The notes: a model not told the origin generated them from the sequence alone. A DNA stretch of 64,000 bases from SZUA-444 sp965226565 (GCA_965226565.1 CBDDDI010000006.1:62001-126000), one strand, 5' to 3'. Positions 1-8,570 are shown, counted from the first letter of the stretch. Numbers and translations: made by a program.

Positions 1-72
1 AATTACTCTCCTTATTATGTTATATATTGTAAAATATAAATACATTATAATACAATTTGCCTTAAAATGCAA
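1..72 (-). promoter_or_regulatory. Promoter and ribosome-binding site of a gene beyond the left edge
   Basis: On the minus strand a -35 TTGCAT (67-72) and -10 TATAAT (44-49) are separated by 17 bases, and a TAAGGAGAG Shine-Dalgarno sequence lies at about 6-14, a few bases from the window edge. A minus-strand gene therefore very probably starts just outside the window. Nothing of its coding sequence is visible. Confidence 0.6.
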
Positions 73-180
73 TATTAACTATAAAAAATATGATATAGTG
101 TCGAAATATTTTATATAGCGTTTAATTTGTATAGAGTGTTTTTGTTTGAAAATTAAATTAATCATGTAAATTTTGTGTAG

Positions 181-212
181 ACAAAAAACAACCTACGTAA
201 ATACGTAGGTTG
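181..212 (-). terminator. Terminator of tRNA-Gln(CTG)
   Basis: A perfect 10-bp stem (189-198 with 203-212, four-base loop) is followed on the minus strand by a run of six T. It sits about 10 bases past the 3' end of the tRNA gene. Confidence 0.85.
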
Positions 213-221
213 AAGTGGTTT

Positions 222-297
222 TGGTTGGGGTGGAAGGATTTGAACCCTCGGAATGGAAGAGTCAGAGTCTTCTGCCTTACCGCTTGGCGACACCCCA
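222..297 (-). tRNA. tRNA-Gln (anticodon CTG)
   Basis: The minus strand folds as a full cloverleaf: acceptor TGGGGTG pairing with CACCCCA, D-arm containing AAGCGGTAAGG, anticodon stem GAAGA/TCTTC with loop CTCTGAC (anticodon CTG, reads CAG), T-loop TTCGAAT, discriminator A and an encoded CCA end. Length is 76 bases. D-loop and T-loop match those of the second tRNA-Gln at 3769-3844. Confidence 0.95.
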
Positions 298-327
298 AAA
301 AAATATGTGGTAAAATTACCACAATTA

Positions 328-356
328 ATTATACTCTTATTATTTTATTTTGTCAA
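328..356 (-). promoter_or_regulatory. Promoter of tRNA-Gln(CTG)
   Basis: Perfect TTGACA (351-356) and TATAAT (328-333) with a 17-base spacer on the minus strand, about 30 bases upstream of the tRNA 5' end, as expected for a strongly expressed stable RNA. Confidence 0.85.
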
Positions 357-471
357 TAATAGTATTATTGTTTACTATTAAAATTGATTATAGGTTAAAT
401 TTATTATTTTACAAAATGTATATTGAATTTTGATATGTATATGGATTTAATAATGTATATATGATATAATA

Positions 472-1041
472 ATGATAGATAGTTTTGAAAGGATGATACA
501 TATTATTATATCTAATTCAATAGGAGCTATCAGATTTTCTGAAAAGGATGCTGAGTTTAATTATTTTAGAGTAATTTTAAGTGTTCTGGATCCTTATATA
601 AGAAAATATAAGAATGTTGCCTATTATAGACTTACTGATAAAGATAAAAGTATTGTTTTGGCTAAAATTATTAAATCAATGAATGTAAATGGTGTTCCAG
701 TTACAACTTTTTTTAGTGATGTAATTAAATCTCTAAATGATTTAAGTAACTTTGAAAAAAACCAAATGTTTATTGAATTTTTAGCTAAAGAAATATTTGG
801 TTGTTATGATAAAAATAGAAATAACAATGGCGAAATATATAAAACTCCATATTTGTTTTATATTAATATGGATGGTGAAAAAGATTATTTTGAACCAGAA
901 AAACCTTCTAAACTTTTTATAAAATTAAATAAATCAAAAGGTCAGGAAGCTGATAAATTAGCTATTTATGATCATTTTTTGGATTTAAAAAGGAAAGAAA
1001 GGTTTGGTGTTTTATCTACACAAAGAGTAGTTACAACATAA
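472..1041 (+). CDS. Hypothetical protein, start uncertain
   Basis: I do not recognise this protein of up to 189 residues. It has no signal peptide or membrane segment; it is charged, has a lysine-rich C-terminal third, and looks cytoplasmic. The start is unclear: the first ATG (472) has no Shine-Dalgarno site and lies almost at the expected transcript start of a TATAAT box at 465-470, while the ATG at 493 directly abuts a GAAAGG. Translation may be leaderless or start at 493. A clear terminator follows the stop, so the gene is a single transcription unit between a tRNA and the metal-efflux operon. No function can be assigned. Confidence 0.6.
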   Translation: MIDSFERMIHIIISNSIGAIRFSEKDAEFNYFRVILSVLDPYIRKYKNVAYYRLTDKDKSIVLAKIIKSMNVNGVPVTTFFSDVIKSLNDLSNFEKNQMFIEFLAKEIFGCYDKNRNNNGEIYKTPYLFYINMDGEKDYFEPEKPSKLFIKLNKSKGQEADKLAIYDHFLDLKRKERFGVLSTQRVVTT

Positions 1042-1051
1042 TATTTATTTG

Positions 1052-1078
1052 GAACGCAAATTTTGCGTTCTTTTTTTA
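1052..1078 (+). terminator. Terminator of the 472-1041 gene
   Basis: GAACGCA pairs with TGCGTTC (7 bp, five-base loop) followed by eight T. It separates the hypothetical gene from the metal-efflux promoter, whose -35 begins right after the T run. Confidence 0.9.
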
Positions 1079-1136
1079 TTGACAAAATAAGATTAAGTGA
1101 TATAATGATTATATGAACATATAATCATATGAACAT
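1079..1136 (+). promoter_or_regulatory. Promoter and operator of the ArsR-cadA operon
   Basis: TTGACA (1079-1084) and TATAAT (1101-1106) with a 16-base spacer. Overlapping the -10 and start point is a perfect palindrome with 11-base arms, ATGATTATATG and CATATAATCAT around a central AA (1105-1128). A ten-base direct repeat, ATATGAACAT, occurs at 1111-1120 and 1127-1136. The layout matches SmtB/CzrA-type operators, where the apo-repressor blocks RNA polymerase until zinc or cadmium binds. Confidence 0.8.
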
Positions 1137-1160
1137 TACATATTGAATAGGAGAATATAT

Positions 1161-1511
1161 ATGGATAAAAGTAAAATTTCAGAAGAAGATTTTCATACAG
1201 CTAATTTAGAAGAAATTAGATCTCAAATGCCACATGAAGAAGTATTATATGATGTTGCTGAACTTTTTAAAGTGTTTTCTGATTCAACAAGAATAATGAT
1301 TTTATCTGCATTAATTGATAAAGAAATGTGTGTTAATCATATTGCTGAGCTTTTGAGCATGTCTCAATCAGCGATATCTCATCAACTAAGAGTTTTAAAA
1401 CAAGCAAGACTTGTTAAATATCGTAGAGATGGAAAAATTATTTATTATTCTTTATGTGATAATCATATTGAAAGTATTTTAAACATGGGAATTGAACATG
1501 TTATGGAATAG
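1161..1511 (+). CDS. ArsR/SmtB-family metal-sensing repressor (CzrA/CadC-like)
   Basis: A 116-residue winged-helix repressor of the ArsR/SmtB family. The core DSTRIMILSAL and recognition helix region SQSAISHQLRVLKQARLV are typical. The ELCVCD-type metal box of the alpha-3 site is only partly kept (EMCVNH), while the C-terminal helix has D-x-H followed by E-H about ten residues on, resembling the alpha-5 zinc site of CzrA; I infer a Zn/Cd/Co sensor. Start chosen at ATG 1161, six bases after AGGAGA; an upstream TTG at 1143 lacks a ribosome-binding site. It lies eight bases before cadA and probably represses its own operon through the palindrome at 1105-1128. Confidence 0.9.
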   Translation: MDKSKISEEDFHTANLEEIRSQMPHEEVLYDVAELFKVFSDSTRIMILSALIDKEMCVNHIAELLSMSQSAISHQLRVLKQARLVKYRRDGKIIYYSLCDNHIESILNMGIEHVME

Positions 1512-1519
1512 GAGGAATC

Positions 1520-3607
1520 ATGAAAAAATCCACATTAATTTTAGAAGGACTTGATTGTGCAAATTGTGCTGGAAAAATTGTTGATAAATTAAATAAACAA
1601 GAACAACTTAGCAATGTTAATTTTAATTTTATGAATAAAAAACTTGATTTTATAACAGATATTGATGAAAAAGATTTTATAAAAATAGTAACTAATGTTG
1701 TGGATTCAATAGAAGATGGTGTGACTGTGAAAAAGATTTCTAATCATGTCCAACATGAGCATGATGAAAATAATAATTACACTAAAATTATTGTTAGAAT
1801 TATTTTATCTGCAATATTTTTTGTAACATCATTAATTATTAAAGATAAGAATATGATTTTAGTATTTTCTTTAATTAGTTATGTAATAATCGGTTATGAT
1901 ATAATTCTTTCAGCTATTGCTAAAATATTTAAAGGTAAGGCATTAGACGAAACTTTTTTGATGTCAATTGCATCAATTGGTGCATTTGTTTTAGGAGAGT
2001 TTACTGAAGGTGTTGCTGTAATGTTGTTTTACCAAATAGGAGAGTTGTGTCAGGATATAGCTGTACATAAATCAAGAAGATCAATAACTGAATTATTAAA
2101 AATCAGACCTGATTATGCGAATCTTAAAAAGGATAATAATGTTCTAAGAGTTTCTCCTGAGGAAGTTGGAATTAATGATATAATTGTTGTTAAAGCTGGA
2201 GAAAAAGTGCCTCTTGATGGAAAAGTTATAAGTGGCGCTGCATCGCTTGATACATCGGCATTAACAGGAGAATCAATGTACAAAGATGTTGATGTTGGCG
2301 ATGATATATTAAGTGGAAGTATTAATTTAAATGGAGTAATTGAAGTTTGTGTTGAAAGCAAATATGAAAATTCAACTGTTTCAAGAATAATTGAGCTTGC
2401 TCAAAATGCAGGTAGCAAAAAAGCTAAAGTTGAAAAGTTTGTTACACGTTTTGCAAAAGTTTATACTCCAATTGTTGTACTTATTGCTGTTATTCTTGCC
2501 GTTTTTCCACCATTAATTTTACAAGGTGCAGAATTTTCAACTTGGATTTATAGAGCATTAATATTCCTTGTAATTTCTTGTCCTTGTGCATTAGTTATAT
2601 CAGTTCCTCTTGGCTTTTTTGGAGGTATTGGAGGTGCATCAAGATCAGGAATACTTATTAAAGGTGCAAATTCCCTTGAATCTTTAAGCAAAGTTGGAAC
2701 TGTTGCATTTGATAAAACAGGAACACTTACGAAAGGTGAATTTTCTATAGTTGATATTAAACCTGTTTCAATTAATCAACAAGAATTTTTAAATATTGTT
2801 TCATCAGTTGAAAGTTTTTCAAATCATCCTGTTGCAAAAGCTATTGTAAATGGTAATAATATAAATGTTAATAAAGATGATGTTGATGATTTTAATGAGA
2901 TTATAGGTAAAGGAATTATTGCTGATTATAAAGGTGATAAATTAGTAGTAGGAAATGAAAAATTGTTTATTGAAAATGGTATACAGTTTAATAAACAAAG
3001 TGAAGATAAGACTATAGTTTATGTTGCTATAAATGGAAAATATGAAGGATTTATAGAATTAGAGGATACTTTGAAAAAAGGTTCTAAATCAGCAATTCAA
3101 AAAATAAAAAAATTAGGTTTGAAATCTTTAGTTATGTTAACTGGAGATAAAAAGGCTACAGCTGAAAAAATTGCTAAAAAAATAGCAATTGATAAAGTGT
3201 ATTCAGAATTGTTGCCAGAAGATAAAGTTTTTGCTATTGAAAAAATAATAGAAGATTCTGATAAATTAGTTGCTTTTGTTGGTGATGGTATAAATGATGC
3301 ACCTGTTTTAGCAAGAGCAGATGTTGGAATTGCTATGGGAGGTTTAGGTTCTGATAGTGCAATTGAAGTTGCGGATGTTGTTATTATGAATGATGAACCA
3401 GAAAAAGTTGCTACGGCAATAAAAATTTCTAAATATACAATGAGCATAATTAAACAAAATATTATATTCGCATTGTCTGTGAAATTTTTGATTTTGGCTT
3501 TTGGTATATTTGGATTTGTATCAATGTGGTTAGCAGTATTTGCAGATGTTGGTGTTTCTCTTATAGCTATACTAAATTCACTTAGAGCTATGAAAAAACA
3601 AAAGTAA
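1520..3607 (+). CDS. cadA: Heavy-metal P1B-type ATPase (Zn/Cd efflux, CadA/ZntA-like)
   Basis: A 695-residue membrane pump that exports Zn(II)/Cd(II) using ATP. Visible parts: an N-terminal HMA domain with GLDCANC (Cys13 and Cys16), a short His-rich linker (HVQHEH), membrane helices, the TGES-type actuator motif (LTGES), the intramembrane CPC motif (near residue 353), phosphorylation site DKTGT (near 397), the HP motif (SNHPVAK) and the GDGINDAP hinge (near 587). CPC together with the single HMA domain and a Zn/Cd-type ArsR partner supports the CadA/ZntA group over copper pumps. AGGAGG precedes the ATG. Cotranscribed with the repressor and closed by a terminator. Confidence 0.95.
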   Translation: MKKSTLILEGLDCANCAGKIVDKLNKQEQLSNVNFNFMNKKLDFITDIDEKDFIKIVTNVVDSIEDGVTVKKISNHVQHEHDENNNYTKIIVRIILSAIFFVTSLIIKDKNMILVFSLISYVIIGYDIILSAIAKIFKGKALDETFLMSIASIGAFVLGEFTEGVAVMLFYQIGELCQDIAVHKSRRSITELLKIRPDYANLKKDNNVLRVSPEEVGINDIIVVKAGEKVPLDGKVISGAASLDTSALTGESMYKDVDVGDDILSGSINLNGVIEVCVESKYENSTVSRIIELAQNAGSKKAKVEKFVTRFAKVYTPIVVLIAVILAVFPPLILQGAEFSTWIYRALIFLVISCPCALVISVPLGFFGGIGGASRSGILIKGANSLESLSKVGTVAFDKTGTLTKGEFSIVDIKPVSINQQEFLNIVSSVESFSNHPVAKAIVNGNNINVNKDDVDDFNEIIGKGIIADYKGDKLVVGNEKLFIENGIQFNKQSEDKTIVYVAINGKYEGFIELEDTLKKGSKSAIQKIKKLGLKSLVMLTGDKKATAEKIAKKIAIDKVYSELLPEDKVFAIEKIIEDSDKLVAFVGDGINDAPVLARADVGIAMGGLGSDSAIEVADVVIMNDEPEKVATAIKISKYTMSIIKQNIIFALSVKFLILAFGIFGFVSMWLAVFADVGVSLIAILNSLRAMKKQK

Positions 3608-3619
3608 TTGTAATAAAAA

Positions 3620-3667
3620 TAAATCTCTTTGCAATAATAAATGTAAAGAGATTTATCTTTTGTTTTT
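3620..3667 (+). terminator. Terminator of the cadA operon
   Basis: An 11-bp stem (3620-3630 with 3645-3655) followed by a T-rich tract, directly after the cadA stop codon. Confidence 0.8.
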
Positions 3668-3725
3668 ACAAAAAAGTAGTAAAAATAATTTTTTTTGATT
3701 TTTTTAATTTTTTTTCAAAAAACAC

Positions 3726-3754
3726 TTGCATTTTTTTCATGGATTTGATATAAT
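3726..3754 (+). promoter_or_regulatory. Promoter of tRNA-Gln(TTG)
   Basis: TTGCAT (3726-3731), 17-base spacer, TATAAT (3749-3754); the tRNA begins 15 bases downstream of the -10. Confidence 0.85.
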
Positions 3755-3768
3755 ATACAAGTCGGCAA

Positions 3769-3844
3769 TGGGATATAGCCAAGCGGTAAGGCAACGGACT
3801 TTGACTCCGTCATTCCGATGGTTCGAATCCATCTATCCCAACCA
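3769..3844 (+). tRNA. tRNA-Gln (anticodon TTG)
   Basis: Cloverleaf with acceptor TGGGATA/TATCCCA, D-arm AAGCGGTAAGG, anticodon stem ACGGA/TCCGT and loop CTTTGAC (anticodon TTG, reads CAA/CAG), T-loop TTCGAAT, discriminator A and encoded CCA. 76 bases. It shares the D and T loops and the variable loop with the CTG isoacceptor 3.5 kb away. Confidence 0.96.
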
Positions 3845-3850
3845 ATATTT

Positions 3851-3887
3851 AAAACAACCTAAATTTAAAATTTAGGTTGTTTTTTTA
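3851..3887. terminator. Bidirectional terminator between tRNA-Gln and the CBS gene
   Basis: CAACCTAAA (3855-3863) pairs with TTTAGGTTG (3871-3879), with A runs before and T runs after, so it can work on both strands. The T run touches the stop codon of the convergent CBS-domain gene. Confidence 0.8.
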
Positions 3888-4304
3888 TATACGTATCTTA
3901 TGTTTGATGACATACTTATTTAAATAAGTAATTACAGTTTTTCGTGTAATAATTCCTACAAAAAGATTTCTGCTATCAACAACAGGAACAAAGTTCCAAT
4001 CGCAAATTCTAGTCATTAATTCTTCAAGAGATGCGTTAATATTTACAGGTGGATTTTTTCCGTATTGTATTAGGCTTTTTATTCTATCATCTTCGTATTC
4101 TTGTATACAAAAATTATTGTTTTTTAATAGATGTAATAAAAAATCTTTGTCTCGAATAATGCCATAATATGAACCGTCTTTTGAAATGACAGGAATAGCA
4201 GTATATCCATATTTTTTAAATTTTTCAAGCCCTTGTCGAATAGAGTCATCATTTTCAAGATATGCAATATCGCATTTTGGATTTAATAACATTGCAATAT
4301 TCAT
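3885..4304 (-). CDS. CBS-domain pair protein
   Basis: A 139-residue protein made almost entirely of two CBS motifs (about residues 1-60 and 65-135), each with the strand-helix pattern ending in GIIRDKDFLL and GIITRKTVITYL. CBS pairs (Bateman modules) bind adenosine nucleotides and act as energy or redox sensors; stand-alone forms of this length are common in Bacillota. The start is ATG 4304 with only a weak GTGAG ribosome-binding site. It is monocistronic and converges on the tRNA gene. The ligand and target cannot be told from sequence. Confidence 0.85.
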   Translation of the reverse strand: MNIAMLLNPKCDIAYLENDDSIRQGLEKFKKYGYTAIPVISKDGSYYGIIRDKDFLLHLLKNNNFCIQEYEDDRIKSLIQYGKNPPVNINASLEELMTRICDWNFVPVVDSRNLFVGIITRKTVITYLNKYVIKHKIRI

Positions 4305-4462
4305 TTAATCACTCACTTTAAATATTTGTTTAATTAAATTATATAACATAAATGAACATAAATCAAGTGGTAAAATGAAAGAAAATATGAAGAATTTTTT
4401 AGTATATTTTCATTAATATGATGATCAATGTAACTTTATATTCATTGTATGTAAATATAAAT

Positions 4463-4500
4463 ATAGAAAAAGCAAGCTTTTTATAATGAAAAGCTTGCTT
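4463..4500 (-). terminator. Terminator of the YdjI-YdjG-YdjH-like operon
   Basis: A 12-bp stem (AAGCAAGCTTTT with AAAAGCTTGCTT) followed on the minus strand by TTTTTC, just past the stop of the TPM-domain gene. Confidence 0.8.
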
Positions 4501-4517
4501 AAAATTTTATAGTATAA

Positions 4518-5315
4518 TTAAAATTTTCTGCCTCCACCGCCAAAACCGCCACCGGATGATGAAGAACTAGCAGTATTGTTGTTAGAGCTTTTCGGAATGG
4601 GAACTTTTGTAACAGTGCTATAAAGATAAGAATCTTGCCTTGAAGTTAATTTAAAACTTCCTTTTTCAATGTATTCATTAGCATGAGATTGAAAATGAAC
4701 ATTGTTATGTTTAGATTTCATAATAAGAACAGTTGTAAGAGATACAGCTAAAGAAATTGCTAAAACTATACATATTTTAATTACATCATATCCTACTTTA
4801 TTGCTGCTACTATATGGTTCGCCAGATTCATATTGTTTTAAAAAATCTTTTGAAATAGACAAAGCTTTGTTAAAACCATCAGTATATTTATCATCTTTTA
4901 ATAATGGAATAATTTTATCAAGAGTATAATTAATGCCATAATTATCATCAATTGCTGTTTTAACATAACCTTTTGTTGCAATATAACAATCTCTATTTCC
5001 AATTTGATTATTGTTCATATTAATTAGAAGTATCATGCCATCTTTGTTATCACCAACACCATAATTGTTATTATTATAATAATTTTCACAATGCATTTTT
5101 GCAGTAGATAATCCAATAGAATTTTCTGTTAATATAACAATATCTAATTTGTATTGTTTACTTATATCATTTATTGTTTTTGTAAGTTTTTCTTCTTCGG
5201 TTGAAGTCAAAATATTTGCGTTATCAATCACATTTAATTTTTCAGCAGCAAATGTAGGAAAGCTACAAAAAGCAATTATAAATAAAGTGCAAAAAATAGT
5301 TGTTATTTTTTTCAT
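4518..5315 (-). CDS. TPM-domain membrane protein (YgcG/YdjH-like)
   Basis: A 265-residue exported protein: signal peptide (about 1-23, ending SFPTFA), a TPM (TLP18.3/Psb32/MOLO-1) domain at about 28-160 beginning LNVIDNANILTSTEEEKL, one transmembrane helix at about 177-198, and a cytoplasmic tail ending in Ser and Gly runs (GGGFGGGGRKF), which is characteristic of the YgcG family. In Bacillus subtilis the counterpart YdjH lies in the pspA-ydjG-ydjH-ydjI operon. Here it is the last gene of a three-gene operon, 18 bases after the zinc-ribbon gene, with a GGAGG ribosome-binding site. Likely role: membrane-stress complex component. The biochemical activity is unknown. Confidence 0.88.
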   Translation of the reverse strand: MKKITTIFCTLFIIAFCSFPTFAAEKLNVIDNANILTSTEEEKLTKTINDISKQYKLDIVILTENSIGLSTAKMHCENYYNNNNYGVGDNKDGMILLINMNNNQIGNRDCYIATKGYVKTAIDDNYGINYTLDKIIPLLKDDKYTDGFNKALSISKDFLKQYESGEPYSSSNKVGYDVIKICIVLAISLAVSLTTVLIMKSKHNNVHFQSHANEYIEKGSFKLTSRQDSYLYSTVTKVPIPKSSNNNTASSSSSGGGFGGGGRKF

Positions 5316-5333
5316 AGTTTATCCTCCAACCAT

Positions 5334-6416
5334 TTAAATTGACATTATAAATGTTGTTATAATTCCAGTGCCAACAAATAAACCAAAAAACCAAAGCCAA
5401 AACTTGCACCAATCTATAGGAAGTTTTCCAACAAATTTTCCTGTTTGTCCGTTCATAACAAAAGTATAAATCTTATCTTTGTATTTGGTATTAAGCATCC
5501 ATACAGGAAGCAAAGCGTATCTTACTTTGCCTTTGTTGATATTTATATTTGAATGAAGAGCTGTGCAGCTAGTATAGCCTATCACAGTATCTCTTAAAAT
5601 ATCTTCAACACTTGATTTAACTCTGGAATTTGCTCTAGAAATACTTTCTTTATCATCAACATCATATTTATCAGCAAGATAACCTGAAAGATAAGCTGAA
5701 TCAAAATCAACAGTCTGATTATAATCAAATGGCTCAATAGCTTCCATATATTCATCATCCATTTTAATAGATCCATCAACAGGAATTTTATTAAAATCAG
5801 CATTTCCAGCTCTTAAAACATGATAATGACTGGTTTTTGTGTATCTGTAATTACTGTCACTCCATGTTCTAACTTTTGTTGTTTTATATTTAATTCTTGA
5901 ATTAGTTTCGCAATCAAAAAGCCAAAATGGTACATAAATACCTTTAATTTCTTCAATTTTATTTCTGGATTTAAATATTTTTGGTAATAAAGGTTTTCTT
6001 TTAATAAATTCCTTAAAAGATTTTTTAGCTATATTTTTATCAAGTTTAAAAGGAATTATATAGTCAGGTTTATAAGTCCCAGAAATTTGTTTAGTCATTA
6101 TTGTTGGGCTATCACAATATGGACAATGAGTTGAAATAGTATTAGCATCACCAACAATTTCACCGCCACAAGAAGGACAGCAAAAAGCTTTCATGTTATT
6201 TTTTTCTTTTTCGCTCCAGTCACCACTACCAGTGTCAGAATTATATTCTTCCCAATCATATGTATCTTCTTCAGAGTTTGAAAGATCTTCGTTAAAAGCT
6301 TTTATTGCATCTGCATCAAAAGTGTTGTCACAACAATTACAAATTAATTTTTGTTCATTACTGTTAAAAACAAGATTAGCATTACAACAAGGACATTTGT
6401 ATTCAATAACACTCAT
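5334..6416 (-). CDS. Zinc-ribbon membrane protein (YdjG-like)
   Basis: A 360-residue protein with two N-terminal zinc ribbons: CPCC...CNCC (about residues 9-30) and CPSCGG...CPYC (about 78-100). A long domain with a WLF-type core follows (about 115-325) and a C-terminal transmembrane helix (about 335-358, FWLWFFGLFVGTG). This is the architecture of YdjG of B. subtilis, which works with YdjH to bring PspA to the membrane. It starts 12 bases after the SPFH gene stop, with AAGGATG as ribosome-binding site. No PspA gene is seen next to it, so its partner here is not obvious. Confidence 0.85.
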   Translation of the reverse strand: MSVIEYKCPCCNANLVFNSNEQKLICNCCDNTFDADAIKAFNEDLSNSEEDTYDWEEYNSDTGSGDWSEKEKNNMKAFCCPSCGGEIVGDANTISTHCPYCDSPTIMTKQISGTYKPDYIIPFKLDKNIAKKSFKEFIKRKPLLPKIFKSRNKIEEIKGIYVPFWLFDCETNSRIKYKTTKVRTWSDSNYRYTKTSHYHVLRAGNADFNKIPVDGSIKMDDEYMEAIEPFDYNQTVDFDSAYLSGYLADKYDVDDKESISRANSRVKSSVEDILRDTVIGYTSCTALHSNININKGKVRYALLPVWMLNTKYKDKIYTFVMNGQTGKFVGKLPIDWCKFWLWFFGLFVGTGIITTFIMSI

Positions 6417-6428
6417 TTTAACACATCC

Positions 6429-7826
6429 TTATTTTATATCCTCATCATCAAATCTATCTCCGCATTCTGGACAAAAATTAGGTGGATTTTTTGGATCTTT
6501 AGGAATCCAGCCACATTTATCACATTCATATAAAGGAGCGCCAGCAGGCTTTCTTTTTCCACATTCTGAGCAGAATTTACCTCTATTAATATTACCACAA
6601 GAACATTCCCAACCTTCTTTTGATTTAGGTTTAGGATTAGCACATTCAGTGCAAAAATTACCTGTGTTAGTAGCTCCACAAGAGCATTTCCATGTGTTTT
6701 TAGGAGATGGTTTTGGTTTAGCACATTCAGTGCAGAAATTGCCTGTATTAGTAGCACCACAAGAACATTTCCAATTATTATTTGATTCAGGTTGCTCAGG
6801 TTGTCTAGATTGTTTTTGAGATTGACCCATTTGGAAAAGATTTTGAGCATTAAAACCAGTGCTTTGATTAGCCATATTCATTCCCATAAATCCCATCATA
6901 GCTCCAGCATCGTTTTCAGCAGCAGATTTCATAGCTTCTGATTGTGCTTCAATAAGAGTAGCAGCAGCCATTGTTGCATCTCTATTAATAGATCTATCTT
7001 CCCATTTTTTGAGTCTTTCAAAATCTTCTTCTCCAAGTGTTGTTGAGTTGATAGAAATTGAAACAATTTTCATACCTCTAAGTTTTGTCCATTTTTTCTC
7101 TAAAGCTTTGTCTATAGCTTCAAGAAGATCTGATTGATGAGCTGGAATTTGGTCATATGAAATACCAAGTGAAGAAATAGCTGAAAATGCAGGATTTAAA
7201 GCAGAAATAAGTTCTGATTTCATAGTTTTTATTATTCCTGATTTTCTATATTCATCTTCAACATTTCCACAAACGTTTTTGAAAAATAAAACTGGATTTA
7301 TTATTTGGAAAGAATATTCACCATTACATCTTACATTAACACTTAAACTAATTCCAGCTTCTTTGTCAATGATCTTAAAAGGAACAGGTGCTGGAGTGCC
7401 AAAAAGATTTGAACAAATATGTTTTGTATTAAAATAGTAAACTCGTTGATCAACTCCAGGTGATCCACCAAAAGTAAATCTATCTTTAAATTCATCTGAA
7501 GAATTAAAAAAACCTTTCATAAGTCTACCTGTTAACATAGATGGAGATGTTTTGGAATTATAAACAAATTCACCTGCAACATCGCAATATTCAACAATTT
7601 CGCCTTGCTCAACAATTGCCATTGCTTGACCTTCATTTATTGCAACAATAGATCCGTCTGTGATAATATTATCTTCTCCACGTGTGTTAGAGCTTCGTTT
7701 AGTTATTCTTTTTTGTCCTTTTGTAAGTAAAACATCGTTAGATATTGAATCACAATAGAAAAACTCTCTCCATTGATCTGCTAAAACGCCTCCAGCAGAA
7801 CCGCCAATAGCTTTAATAAGTCCCAT
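6429..7826 (-). CDS. SPFH-domain protein with tandem C-terminal zinc ribbons (YdjI-like)
   Basis: A 465-residue cytoplasmic protein. Residues about 1-290 form the SPFH/virion-core-like domain (QWREFFYCDSIS, DGSIVAINEGQAMAIVEQGEIV, then a helical part ending EDRSINRDATMAAATLIEAQ). Residues about 345-460 hold zinc ribbons: two nearly identical units (W-K-C-S-C-GATNTGNFC-TEC), a third (CSCGNINRGKFCSEC) and a fourth (CDKCGW...CPEC). The usual YdjI has fewer ribbons, so the tail seems expanded by repeat duplication. First gene of the operon; AGGAG lies about 12 bases before the ATG. Probable scaffold for the membrane-stress complex with the next two genes. Confidence 0.87.
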   Translation of the reverse strand: MGLIKAIGGSAGGVLADQWREFFYCDSISNDVLLTKGQKRITKRSSNTRGEDNIITDGSIVAINEGQAMAIVEQGEIVEYCDVAGEFVYNSKTSPSMLTGRLMKGFFNSSDEFKDRFTFGGSPGVDQRVYYFNTKHICSNLFGTPAPVPFKIIDKEAGISLSVNVRCNGEYSFQIINPVLFFKNVCGNVEDEYRKSGIIKTMKSELISALNPAFSAISSLGISYDQIPAHQSDLLEAIDKALEKKWTKLRGMKIVSISINSTTLGEEDFERLKKWEDRSINRDATMAAATLIEAQSEAMKSAAENDAGAMMGFMGMNMANQSTGFNAQNLFQMGQSQKQSRQPEQPESNNNWKCSCGATNTGNFCTECAKPKPSPKNTWKCSCGATNTGNFCTECANPKPKSKEGWECSCGNINRGKFCSECGKRKPAGAPLYECDKCGWIPKDPKNPPNFCPECGDRFDDEDIK

Positions 7827-7959
7827 AAAATATAAAAACTCCTTTCAGTTTTATAGTTATATTAAATTTAAAATTAATTATTAAGTTATTTAATATTATA
7901 TCATTTTTTACATATTAATGCAAAATATCTGTTCGTTTTTAATATCAATATAAATGATT

Positions 7960-8526
7960 TTAAAGTATCTTATTTTCATCTAAAAAGAGTCTAAGTTTAT
8001 TAAAATCTTCTTGTGCTAAAGGTTTAAGATTTTTATTTCTTAAAATTGCAGCAGGATGGAAAATAGGAAATAAATAAACATCATCTTTTTTAATAATATC
8101 ACCGTGTATTTTAGTAATTGCAGCTTTTTTATCTAAAAAATATCTACAAGCGAAATTTCCTACAAGTATAATTACTTTTGGATTATGAATTTTGATTTGA
8201 GTTTCTAGATATTTTCTGCAACTATTAATTTCGTTTTGTTTTGGATTTCTGTTCTCAGGAGGTCTGCATTTCACAGTGTTTGTGATATACAAATTTTCTT
8301 CTCTGTTAATGCCAATATCAGAAAGCATTTGAGTTAAAAGCTTTCCACTTCTGCCTACAAAAGGTTTACCTTCTTTATCTTCAGTAGCTCCAGGAGCTTC
8401 TCCAATAAGCATTATTTTTGAGTAATTAACTCCATCTCCAACAATTGCTTGTTGTCTGTTTTCACAAAGCTCACAATCTTGACATTTTAAGATTTTTTCA
8501 TTTAATTTTATTAATTCTTCTTGCAT
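7960..8526 (-). CDS. Family-4 uracil-DNA glycosylase (Fe-S)
   Basis: A 188-residue DNA repair enzyme that removes uracil from DNA. Motif 1 GEAPGATEDKEGKPFVG, the HPAA-type motif (FHPAAILRN) and four cysteines fit the family-4 [4Fe-4S] enzymes: C-x2-C in CQDCELC near the N terminus, C in VKCRPPENRNP and C in NSCRKYL. Length is normal for the family. Start ATG 8526 has AGAGGT ahead of it. Divergent from pduL; its promoter overlaps the pduL start region. Fully intact by eye. Confidence 0.93.
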   Translation of the reverse strand: MQEELIKLNEKILKCQDCELCENRQQAIVGDGVNYSKIMLIGEAPGATEDKEGKPFVGRSGKLLTQMLSDIGINREENLYITNTVKCRPPENRNPKQNEINSCRKYLETQIKIHNPKVIILVGNFACRYFLDKKAAITKIHGDIIKKDDVYLFPIFHPAAILRNKNLKPLAQEDFNKLRLFLDENKIL

Positions 8527-8570
8527 ATATTGACCTCTTTCAAAAAAAGTAGTAACATTATATATTATAT

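Noticed and set aside
1143..1160. Upstream TTG start of the ArsR-type repressor
   Set aside because: No ribosome-binding site precedes it, while ATG 1161 has a well spaced AGGAGA.
6193..6819. Long plus-strand open frame opposite the zinc-ribbon and SPFH genes
   Set aside because: It is antisense to the Cys/Gly-rich zinc-ribbon codons, has no family resemblance and no ribosome-binding site; the minus-strand genes are clearly real.
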